A stretch of 10,874 nt of DNA from Thermotogae bacterium (lineage in GTDB: Bacteria; Thermotogota; Thermotogae; UBA12178). The notes under the pieces were generated by a model. It had not been told where the DNA came from. It searched no databases and saw only the letters and a program-made list of their open reading frames with translations. Below are positions 1-5,695 of the stretch, piece by piece. The DNA lies in contig QNAP01000040.1 of NCBI GenBank assembly GCA_003641795.1, positions 1 through 10,874 of the forward strand. The letters run 5' to 3'. The stretch's first letter is position 1. The number at the start of each line of letters is the position of its first letter. Both the position numbers and the translations under genes were made by a program.

Positions 1-252
1 GGTAGATACAAGACGAAAGCACTTTTGACAGTGGTGGGGATCAGATCGTTTCCTACATTGCACTGGAAAAGGATAAAAACGACGAACATATTGGAGAGGG
101 TGAGCAAAGAACTGAAAAGACGCAGCAGAGTAGCAGGAGCATTTCCAAATGAAAGATCGTTGATAAGGCTCGCAGTTGCGATGCTGATAGACATGAACGA
201 AGAACGGTTAATGGGAAGAAGGTACCTTGATATGGAGGAAAGCAACTTATGA
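1..252 (+). CDS. IS256-family (mutator-type) transposase, C-terminal part
   Basis: The reading frame is open from the first base, so the gene begins outside the window and only its last 83 residues are visible. The block FPTLHWKRIKTTN followed by ILERVSKELKRR, then FPNERSLIRL and a closing GRRYLDMEE, is the conserved C-terminal signature of IS256/mutator DDE transposases. In that family the Glu of the TTNxxE motif (here codon 94-96) is thought to be the third catalytic acid. The C-terminus looks complete: it ends with a TGA a short distance before a probable terminal inverted repeat. The catalytic Asp residues lie upstream and cannot be assessed, so whether the transposase is active is unknown. 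It is transcribed toward the IstB remnant that follows. The family assignment is firm from the motif; the subgroup is not determinable here. Confidence 0.88.
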   Translation, partial: GRYKTKALLTVVGIRSFPTLHWKRIKTTNILERVSKELKRRSRVAGAFPNERSLIRLAVAMLIDMNEERLMGRRYLDMEESNL

Positions 253-267
253 TGGGATACAGGGACT

Positions 268-296
268 TTTTACAGCGATTTCTTGACACAGTCGGG
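268..296 (+). repeat. Candidate right terminal inverted repeat of the IS256-type element
   Basis: The segment carries TTTACAGCGATTTCTTGACA and ends in CGGG. IS256-family ends commonly have a TTTACA...TTGACAC-like core a short distance beyond the transposase stop codon. The partner repeat is outside the window, so this is recognised by resemblance and position only. Confidence 0.45.
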
Positions 297-530
297 TGTC
301 AAAACTATGCTCCCTTGCTCGTATTCCTGACTCACTACTTCGGAAAACACTTTTGCCCCTTCTGTGTCCAACGGCAAGTGTCCTAACTCGTCCATTATCA
401 GTAGATCAAGTGATTTGTGGAATTTAATGATTCTCCCTAGATGTCTTTCTGCAAAGGCTTTCTTCGGTCTTTCTACTAACGTTATTGCGTTAACGAAGTA
501 TGTCTTCTTCCCTCTGGGACCTTTGGACAT
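297..530 (-). pseudogene. istB: Remnant of an IS21-family IstB ATPase gene, truncated at both ends
   Basis: The minus strand encodes about 72 residues that match the middle of IstB-type AAA+ helper ATPases. They run from GKKTYFVNAITLVERPKKAF through the Walker B block LLIMDELGHLPLD to the sensor-like EQGSIVLT. IstB proteins are usually about 240-260 residues and carry a Walker A (GxxGxGKT) upstream, which is absent here. The match begins abruptly near 515; the codons from the ATG at 530 to that point (MSKGP) do not resemble IstB. It ends near 297, where the frame runs into the probable IS256 terminal repeat and stops at 270. No IstA partner is visible. IstB normally assists the IstA transposase in target capture, but this fragment cannot be functional. 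What is seen is the truncated frame; insertion by the neighbouring element as the cause of the 3' loss is inferred. Confidence 0.8.
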
Positions 531-540
531 ATTTCAAAAT

Positions 541-567
541 AAAGGCGCCCCGTGTGTGGGCGCCTTT
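541..567. terminator. Probable bidirectional rho-independent terminator after gap
   Basis: A perfect 10-bp inverted repeat, AAAGGCGCCC and GGGCGCCTTT, is separated by the 7-base loop CGTGTGT. On the plus strand the stem runs into a T-run (565-569). On the minus strand it is followed by ATTTTG (540-535), giving a U-rich tail 28 bases beyond the gap stop codon. It is well placed to end the minus-strand operon and to block read-through from the insertion sequence on the other strand. Confidence 0.82.
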
Positions 568-594
568 TTCTCGTCCAAGAATCGTCCAAAAAAC

Positions 595-1599
595 TCAGAG
601 CATCTTTAACACGAGATCTATGGTGTCTACAACACGACAGCTGTAACCATATTCGTTGTCGTACCAAGAAAAGACCTTGGCAGCTTCGCCCATGACTTTG
701 GTGAGAGTGGAGTCGAAGATACCGGAGTATGACGACCCAACGACATCTCCGCTCACGATGGGATCTTCGTTGTATCCAATTATCCCCTTGAGTTTTCCTT
801 CACTGGCTTCCTTCATGACAGCGTTTATTTCTTGTGCGGTGGCTGGTTTCTCCAGTACCACCGTCAAGTCGGTTATAGATCCATCGGAAACGGGTACTCT
901 GAGTGCCATGCCATCGAGCTTCCCCTTCATCTCGGGCACTACGAGTGCCACCGCCTTGGCCGCACCGGTAGTTGTCGGTATTGTGTTTATGGCAGCAGCT
1001 CTGGCTCTTCGCAGATCCTTGTGTGGGAGGTCGAGTATGCGTTGATCGTTGGTGTAAGCATGAACGGTGGCCAGCAGTCCACTCTTTATACCGAACTTCT
1101 CGTGGAGTACCTTTACAATAGGAGCAATGGAATTGGTGGTACAAGAAGCGCAGGAGATGATTTGGTGTTCCGCTTTCAACTGGTCTTCGTTACAACCGAT
1201 GACTACAGTTATGTCTTCACCTTTAGCTGGAGCCGTAATGATCACCTTTTTCGCACCAGCTTCCAGGTGCTTGGCGGCCTTTTCCCTCTCACGAAAGACC
1301 CCGCTCGATTCGATGACAACGTCCACTCCCAGATCCTTCCACGGCAGATTAACTGGGTCTCTTTCTGAGTACACTGGTATCGCTCTTCCGTCCACAACCA
1401 ACTTTCCGTCCTCTACAGAGACTGCTCCTGCAAACTTCCCATGGACAGAGTCGTACTTCAAGAGCGCTGCCAACGTCTTGGCATCTGTTATGTCGTTGAT
1501 GGCCACTACTTCGTAGTTCTCGGGGTTTCTTCTGTGGATTTCTCTGAAGACAATCCTTCCAATCCTTCCAAATCCGTTGATCGCAACTTTATAAGCCAC
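595..1599 (-). CDS. gap: Glyceraldehyde-3-phosphate dehydrogenase (type I, NAD-dependent)
   Basis: This cytosolic glycolytic enzyme converts glyceraldehyde 3-phosphate, NAD and phosphate to 1,3-bisphosphoglycerate. The 334-residue product has the N-terminal Rossmann motif INGFGRIGR (residues 7-15), an IND acidic turn (34-36) expected of NAD-preferring enzymes, and the active-site block SCASCTTNS with catalytic Cys153. It also has VHAYTND with His180, and the C-terminal WYDNEYGYS. The length matches the family (about 330-337). The GTG at 1599 is chosen because a GTG at 1608 is itself part of the Shine-Dalgarno AAGGAGGTG, and because MAYKVAING matches usual N-termini. It lies 21 bases after ybaB and is the last gene before a strong terminator, so it is probably co-transcribed with dnaX-ybaB. 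No pgk or tpi gene follows; insertion-sequence debris lies there instead. Confidence 0.96.
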   Translation of the reverse strand: MAYKVAINGFGRIGRIVFREIHRRNPENYEVVAINDITDAKTLAALLKYDSVHGKFAGAVSVEDGKLVVDGRAIPVYSERDPVNLPWKDLGVDVVIESSGVFREREKAAKHLEAGAKKVIITAPAKGEDITVVIGCNEDQLKAEHQIISCASCTTNSIAPIVKVLHEKFGIKSGLLATVHAYTNDQRILDLPHKDLRRARAAAINTIPTTTGAAKAVALVVPEMKGKLDGMALRVPVSDGSITDLTVVLEKPATAQEINAVMKEASEGKLKGIIGYNEDPIVSGDVVGSSYSGIFDSTLTKVMGEAAKVFSWYDNEYGYSCRVVDTIDLVLKML

Positions 1600-1605
1600 G
1601 TTCAG

Positions 1606-1614
1606 CACCTCCTT
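1606..1614 (-). promoter_or_regulatory. Shine-Dalgarno site of gap
   Basis: AAGGAGGTG on the minus strand is complementary over nine bases to the 16S 3' end and sits six bases before the GTG at 1599. It lies in the 21-base gap between ybaB and gap and decides the gap start codon. Confidence 0.85.
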
Positions 1615-1620
1615 GTCACA

Positions 1621-2013
1621 TTAAATTCCCGGCAAATTGGGTGAGAACTTACTTTGAAGCTCCTCGTACGCTTCTTCTCTGGATTTAGTGACTTCTCCCA
1701 TTGCCTGATTCACGCCGGCAATTATGAGGTCCCTCAGCGTTTCCCAGTCGTTTGTTAGATCCTCATCTAAGAGCTCAATTCCCTTCAGCTCGTACGTCAA
1801 GGTAGCGGTCAACTTCAACACGCCACCACCTACGGTGACCTCAACAGTTCGGTCGCTAAAGCTTTCTTCCAGAGCTTGCCGTTTCTCCTCCAATTCTAAC
1901 AGCATTTGTTGGGCTTTTGCAAGCTGCAGATTCATCTGCGGCTGATTCTTTTTCTGGCCGCCTCCCCAACTTTTGCCTCCGAATCCTTTGATTTTCTTAG
2001 CCAATATCCTCAC
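1621..2013 (-). CDS. ybaB: YbaB/EbfC-family nucleoid-associated protein
   Basis: Small dimeric DNA-binding proteins of this family coat the nucleoid and are very often encoded next to dnaX. The 130-residue product has an amphipathic helix (about 28-52, LAKAQQMLLELEEKRQALEE), the strand block VEVTVGGGVLKLTATL (57-72) and the typical LRDLIIAGVNQAM helix (93-105). The first 26 residues are rich in Lys and Gly (KKIKGFGGKSWGGGQKK) and form a basic tail before the conserved domain. The GTG start overlaps the dnaX stop as GTGA, a usual coupling arrangement. No strong ribosome site precedes it. A TTG at codon 4, after GGTGAGG, would give MAKKIKGFGG and is an alternative. No recR follows, unlike the common dnaX-ybaB-recR order. 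Family assignment is confident; the exact role in this organism is inferred. Confidence 0.88.
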   Translation of the reverse strand: MRILAKKIKGFGGKSWGGGQKKNQPQMNLQLAKAQQMLLELEEKRQALEESFSDRTVEVTVGGGVLKLTATLTYELKGIELLDEDLTNDWETLRDLIIAGVNQAMGEVTKSREEAYEELQSKFSPNLPGI

Positions 2014-3515
2014 CGCCCGTTGGTTTTTTCTATTCTAACCCGATCTGGAAAGAGCCGAAGGAGTTTTTCTGCGAGTTCCCTCTCCTCCTCACTGAGTTCT
2101 TCCAGCTGGTGCCGATTAACAGAGGAATTTTCTCGTTCTTTTTTATCCGAAATTTGCTCGTCAACCTCAACTGACACCTCTATTGGGCCTTCAGAAAATT
2201 TTGCGAAAGCCAGTTTCACTTCGTCCTGCCTTTTGCGTAGGATCTCCAAATTGAAGGGGTGATCCTTTCGTACTTTTATGGTAGCTTCTCCATCACTCAC
2301 ATCTACCCTCGCCATACTAAGCGCGATGTAAAGCGACATGTCTCCTTCTTCACGTAAATACCTCAGGACCTTTTCCACCAGCCCGGATTCTCGCGTTTCG
2401 GCTACCGCCTCATCCTGCACTTCGCCTTTCGACGTTTCCCTCGCTTCTTTCAGAGGAGGGGCAGGCTTTTCCTCTTTCACCTTCTCCGAAATACTGGATC
2501 GGCGTGCTGCTTGACAGCGGAGTAAAGACTCCGCTTCGAAAAGCGATCTTTTCTCATTTGCGTACTTGAGCTGGCGGCTGAGGTTCCAGGCAAACCTTCC
2601 AACATCGAGGAAGCGCACATCCAAGGTGAATTTGTAGCGTTCGAGACATCTTTCAAGAATACTTTCAAGAAAGGTTTCGAAGTTTTGTCCAGAACTCTCA
2701 ATTTTCTCTGCTATCTCCACCACCCTGTCCGTGTCTCCACCTAAAAGAGCGTCAACATAACCATCCATGACTTCTTCGGGTACCAGTCCCAACGCGTCTC
2801 TCACTTCACGCGCGTCGAGTACTTCTCCACCGTAGGCAACACTTTGCTCGAGGAGAGATATGGCATCTCTCAAACTCCCTTTTGCAAGCTTTGCAAGAAG
2901 CTCGAGTGCCGATTCTGTTACCTTGAAGTTCTCAGCTGCACATATTTCCTTGAGTCTCGCAGAGATAGCACTTTCTGGCAGATTCCTGAACGCGAAAATC
3001 TGGCACCTCGATAACACCGTGGCCGGTACTCGTTCGATGTTCGTCGTCGCCAGCACAAACAACACATTCGGTGGAGGCTCTTCAAGTGTCTTGAGCAGGG
3101 CGTTGAACGCCTCCCGAGTCAACATGTGGAACTCGTCCACGATGTACACCTTCGTTTTTCCCTGCACGGGAACGTAAGAAGCTTGATCACGAATCCGGCG
3201 TATTTCGTCTATACCTCTGTTGCTGGCGGCATCCACTTCTATTACATCCAAAAATGTGCCACTATCCACACTGTGGCATACTTCACAATCATTGCAGGGT
3301 TCCCCAGAATTGGTATTGGGACAGTTGACCGCTTTTGCCAATATACGAGCTACCGAGGTTTTTCCCGTTCCCCTCGGTCCGGAAAAGACATAGGCATGCA
3401 CGACTTTGCCTTGTTCAACTGCCCTGCGCAGAGTTTCAACAACGCCTCTCTGTCCAACAACTTCAGAAAAACGCTTCGGTCTGTACTTGCGATAAAGTAC
3501 CTCCATTTCAATCAA
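2010..3515 (-). CDS. dnaX: DNA polymerase III clamp-loader subunit gamma/tau
   Basis: This AAA+ ATPase of the replicative clamp loader opens and loads the beta sliding clamp. In the 501-residue product I see Walker A GPRGTGKTS (46-54) and four zinc-binding cysteines (65, 74, 77, 80). Walker B is VYIVDEFHML with Asp127-Glu128 (Phe where DEVH is usual). The arginine-finger motif SRC is at 169-171 and the sensor-2 block GSLRDAISLL at 213-222. After the clamp-loader lid and collar region (to about 340) comes a charged linker (345-375). A small alpha/beta domain follows (376-455, LVEKVLRYLREEG to VSVEVDEQ), resembling the tau C-terminal domain. Start: TTG at 3515 lies seven bases after GGAG and overlaps the preceding reductase gene by 8 bases; an ATG at 3506 is 16 bases from that site. 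It overlaps ybaB by 4 bases. No correctly phased frameshift signal for a short gamma form was found. Confidence 0.96.
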   Translation of the reverse strand: MIEMEVLYRKYRPKRFSEVVGQRGVVETLRRAVEQGKVVHAYVFSGPRGTGKTSVARILAKAVNCPNTNSGEPCNDCEVCHSVDSGTFLDVIEVDAASNRGIDEIRRIRDQASYVPVQGKTKVYIVDEFHMLTREAFNALLKTLEEPPPNVLFVLATTNIERVPATVLSRCQIFAFRNLPESAISARLKEICAAENFKVTESALELLAKLAKGSLRDAISLLEQSVAYGGEVLDAREVRDALGLVPEEVMDGYVDALLGGDTDRVVEIAEKIESSGQNFETFLESILERCLERYKFTLDVRFLDVGRFAWNLSRQLKYANEKRSLFEAESLLRCQAARRSSISEKVKEEKPAPPLKEARETSKGEVQDEAVAETRESGLVEKVLRYLREEGDMSLYIALSMARVDVSDGEATIKVRKDHPFNLEILRKRQDEVKLAFAKFSEGPIEVSVEVDEQISDKKERENSSVNRHQLEELSEEERELAEKLLRLFPDRVRIEKTNGR

Positions 3516-4467
3516 CCAATATCTCCTTGATGGACTTCATTACGTCCTTTGTGAGCTTTTCTTTGACCTCCACGGCCTTCAGATTTTCATGCAACTGTTC
3601 CACTCTGCTGACACCAAGAATAACACTGCTCACGTGTGGGTTCTTCAAACACCAAGCCAACGCCAGCTGTGCAAGACTAACACCGAGCTGACCTGCTATT
3701 CCTTTAAGCTTTCTCACCTTTTCGAGATTTTCACGAGAAAAAAGACCAGCTTCTTCGAGATGTTTCTTCAAATCTTCGAATCGGCTGAGTCGACTCCCCT
3801 CGGGAATGCCTTCTAGGTACTTGCCGGTGAGAAGTCCCGATGCCAAGGGACTCCACGTTGTGAGGCCCATTCCGTATTTTTCGTAAATCGGCTGATATTC
3901 CTTCTCCACGCGCTCACGCACGAACATGTTGTACTGTGGCTGTTCCACAATGGGGTGCACACATCCGAGTTGGTCACAAGCTTGATGTGCTGCTTCTAAT
4001 TGCTCAGCACTCCACTCCGAAGTTCCCCAGTAGAGTGCGTATCCGTTTCTGACAAGATAATCCATGGCGAGAACAGTTTCCTCTATGGGAGTTTCTGGGT
4101 CAGGTCTGTGGCAGTAAAGAATATCCACATAATCCATCTGAAGTCTCTTCAAAGAAGCCCAAGTGCCTTCTAAAAGATGCTTTCTTGAAAGTCCGTGCCT
4201 GTTGGGGCCCTCGCCCCCCCAAAAGATCTTCGTGGATACCACGATATCTTCCCGTCTGTATTCCTTGAGTATCTCGCCAAGCATCGATTCTGCCACACCC
4301 CGCGTGTATGCCTCGGCGGTGTCGAAAAAATTGATACCATTTTCAAAAGCTTCTTTGACGCACTCTCTGGCGTTGTCCAGCGAGAGTTGATTCGCGAAAG
4401 TAAGCCAAGAACCCAAGGAAAGCTCACTGATCCGTACACCCCATTTTCCAACTTTGCGATATTCCAT
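3508..4467 (-). CDS. Aldo/keto reductase, Kv-beta (AKR6)-like
   Basis: This is a predicted cytosolic NADPH-dependent TIM-barrel oxidoreductase of 319 residues. The catalytic tetrad is complete: Asp49 and Tyr54 (FFDTAEAYTRG), Lys80 (VVSTK) and His120 (YCHRPDP). It shares long signatures with potassium-channel beta subunits and their bacterial homologues: STKIFWGG, GLSRKHLLEG, YVDILYCHRPDPETP, YWGTSEWSAEQL and WSPLASGLLTGKY. The C-terminal cofactor-binding block SVILGVSRVEQLHENL is at 281-296. No potassium-channel gene is in the window, so the physiological substrate or partner is unknown; a carbonyl reductase role is the default. Start: ATG 4467 is seven bases after GGAGG, whereas the ATG at 4473 is only one base away. 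It lies 37 bases after the transporter gene and overlaps dnaX by 8 bases. A TATAAT box upstream may provide an internal promoter. Confidence 0.93.
   Translation of the reverse strand: MEYRKVGKWGVRISELSLGSWLTFANQLSLDNARECVKEAFENGINFFDTAEAYTRGVAESMLGEILKEYRREDIVVSTKIFWGGEGPNRHGLSRKHLLEGTWASLKRLQMDYVDILYCHRPDPETPIEETVLAMDYLVRNGYALYWGTSEWSAEQLEAAHQACDQLGCVHPIVEQPQYNMFVRERVEKEYQPIYEKYGMGLTTWSPLASGLLTGKYLEGIPEGSRLSRFEDLKKHLEEAGLFSRENLEKVRKLKGIAGQLGVSLAQLALAWCLKNPHVSSVILGVSRVEQLHENLKAVEVKEKLTKDVMKSIKEILVD
3521..3528 (-). promoter_or_regulatory. Shine-Dalgarno site of dnaX inside the reductase gene
   Basis: AAGGAGAT on the minus strand lies within the last codons of the aldo/keto reductase gene, with seven bases between GGAG and TTG 3515. 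This favours the TTG start over the ATG nine bases downstream and suggests that dnaX translation is coupled to that of the reductase. Confidence 0.7.
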
Positions 4468-4474
4468 TTTCATA

Positions 4475-4479
4475 CCTCC
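4475..4479 (-). promoter_or_regulatory. Shine-Dalgarno site of the aldo/keto reductase gene
   Basis: The sequence GGAGGTATGAAAATG on the minus strand places GGAGG seven bases before the second ATG (4467) and one base before the first, which decides the start. The nuclease gene has the same layout (GGAGGTATGGGCATG). Confidence 0.75.
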
Positions 4480-4503
4480 AATTGACGATCCTCTTGTTAT
4501 CTT

Positions 4504-4533
4504 ATTATACATTACGTGAAAGATTCAGAAACA
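4504..4533 (-). promoter_or_regulatory. Candidate internal promoter before the reductase-dnaX-ybaB-gap genes
   Basis: On the minus strand a perfect TATAAT (4509-4504) preceded by ATG overlaps the transporter stop codon, about 37 bases upstream of the reductase start. The best -35-like hexamer, TTGTTT, is 19 bases upstream, which is longer than ideal; at the usual 17 bases the hexamer is poor. It could uncouple the housekeeping genes from the nuclease and transporter. This is motif reading only. Confidence 0.35.
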
Positions 4534-5695
4534 ACGCAGTCACGGTGCCCATTAACGCTATCACACCCCAGATGAGTTCAATCGCGTGCCATCCCGCTTC
4601 TTCGATGATGGGAGAGAGCGCGATGATGGCAGTACCGCCAGCGGCGTAGGAGACAAAGTCTAGTGCTCCTGCCACCGTAGAAGCCATACCTTTGTTCCCG
4701 AAAGACAAGGGCACGGATCCCAACAAAACGGTGTTGGCTCCATACATGGTGGCCAAAGATACCCCCAAGAGTCCTCCACCGATGAGTAAATTTCCTCCTT
4801 TTTCCACACTCAATCCCACCAACGAGATGGTGCTCAAAAGGAAGAAAACGATCAATTGAGAAGAATCTCGAAGGTTGGCTTTTTTCTCAAGTATCCCAAC
4901 TGTCGATATTCCAACAAATGCTATCAACTGGATGAGAACACTGGAGCTGGCAATCAAGTTCGGACTGGCGCTGTAAACATCGCGAAGTAAAACAGGAATC
5001 CACAGCATTAAGGCGTTTCTGAGGATCCCTTGAAATACCGTCAGACCGATGAGGAGATGAAATCGAAGATCTTTGAAAACAACACGAATCTCATCTTTGA
5101 CGTGTGTGTGAGAAACCTCGAGCGGTTTTGAAACAGTTCTAAGGCGTTTCACGAGCGTGAGAGCGGGTACGACCGCCGCTGATGGTAGCCAGAAGGCCAA
5201 CCTCCAAGAAGAGAAGCGCAACAACCATCCTATTCCACCCCAGCTTGCTATGTATCCTGCTATCATGGAAGTGGATATCTTGGATGCTGTGCGCCCGCGT
5301 GCTTCCTGTGGAGTGACATGACTCAGAACTCTCATGATTGGCCCCCAGAGCATGGAAAGTGCAAATGCGTTTACGGACCACGCTCCCAGGATCTGAAAAT
5401 ATTCCCTTACGGATCCCGTTACCAGGTTGAGAACTGCAGAAAGGGTCAATCCAGCGCCCACCATTTTGGAAGAGTCGAGCTTGTCGCCAAGTCTGCCGTT
5501 AATGAGCTGCCCGAATGCATACACCCAGTAGAAAACGCTACCGATCATCGCTGCTTGGACGTAATCGACGACACCTTCTTCGATCATCTCAGGCAGAGCG
5601 ATAGAAAAGTTACTACGACACAAGTACGCTGTAAAGTAGGTAAACCAGCAGACCCAAAAGATCTCTGAAGGTCGTTTCAATCTCCGAGGAGCCAT
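4505..5695 (-). CDS. Major facilitator transporter of the organophosphate:phosphate antiporter (OPA) type
   Basis: A 396-residue inner-membrane protein with about 12 hydrophobic segments in two halves, separated by a charged loop near 183-208. The N-terminal motif YLCRSNFSIALPEM (24-37) resembles the OPA signature of GlpT/UhpT, with Arg27 matching the first substrate-binding arginine. GILRNALMLWIPVLL (223-237) places Arg226 where the second phosphate-binding arginine sits in that family. GRLGDKLDSSK (67-77) is the loop 2-3 MFS motif. Known OPA members exchange sugar phosphates or glycerol 3-phosphate for phosphate. Substrate here is unknown, and some relatives act as sensors. The ATG at 5695 overlaps the nuclease gene by 19 bases and lacks an obvious ribosome site, so translation is probably coupled. 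The gene is second in the operon. Confidence 0.85.
   Translation of the reverse strand: MAPRRLKRPSEIFWVCWFTYFTAYLCRSNFSIALPEMIEEGVVDYVQAAMIGSVFYWVYAFGQLINGRLGDKLDSSKMVGAGLTLSAVLNLVTGSVREYFQILGAWSVNAFALSMLWGPIMRVLSHVTPQEARGRTASKISTSMIAGYIASWGGIGWLLRFSSWRLAFWLPSAAVVPALTLVKRLRTVSKPLEVSHTHVKDEIRVVFKDLRFHLLIGLTVFQGILRNALMLWIPVLLRDVYSASPNLIASSSVLIQLIAFVGISTVGILEKKANLRDSSQLIVFFLLSTISLVGLSVEKGGNLLIGGGLLGVSLATMYGANTVLLGSVPLSFGNKGMASTVAGALDFVSYAAGGTAIIALSPIIEEAGWHAIELIWGVIALMGTVTALFLNLSRNV

Larger units (their letters stand above)
1..296 (+). mobile_element. Right end of an IS256-family insertion sequence
   Basis: This comprises the transposase 3' end plus about 45 bases of downstream sequence containing a typical IS256-type terminal motif (TTTACA then TTCTTGACACA). 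The inferred outer boundary is near 296, because the opposite-strand IstB reading frame stops matching its family at that point (after the codons for SIVLT). The left end and the target duplication lie outside the window, so completeness cannot be judged. Confidence 0.65.

Noticed and set aside
270..530. The 86-codon minus-strand frame as an intact small gene
   Set aside because: Its core is the middle of IstB without Walker A, and both ends are non-homologous tails, so it is a remnant.
571..589. Direct repeat TCGTCCAA twice, 11 bases apart, beside the terminator
   Set aside because: Two short copies only; no array or site context, likely chance.
656..1516. Overlapping plus-strand open frames opposite gap (up to 178 codons)
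   Set aside because: They lie wholly antisense to a well-conserved GAPDH gene, have no recognisable motifs or ribosome sites, and are expected by-products of its codon use.
1606..1608. GTG at 1608 as the gap start
   Set aside because: It is part of the Shine-Dalgarno AAGGAGGTG itself; the GTG at 1599 has ideal spacing and matches the usual N-terminus.
2136..2150. AAAAAAG run in dnaX as a possible frameshift site for a short gamma product
   Set aside because: The run is read as AAA AAA G, not in the A AAA AAG phase needed for -1 slippage, and it lies near residue 458 of 501, after the tau-like domain, where a gamma product would make no sense.
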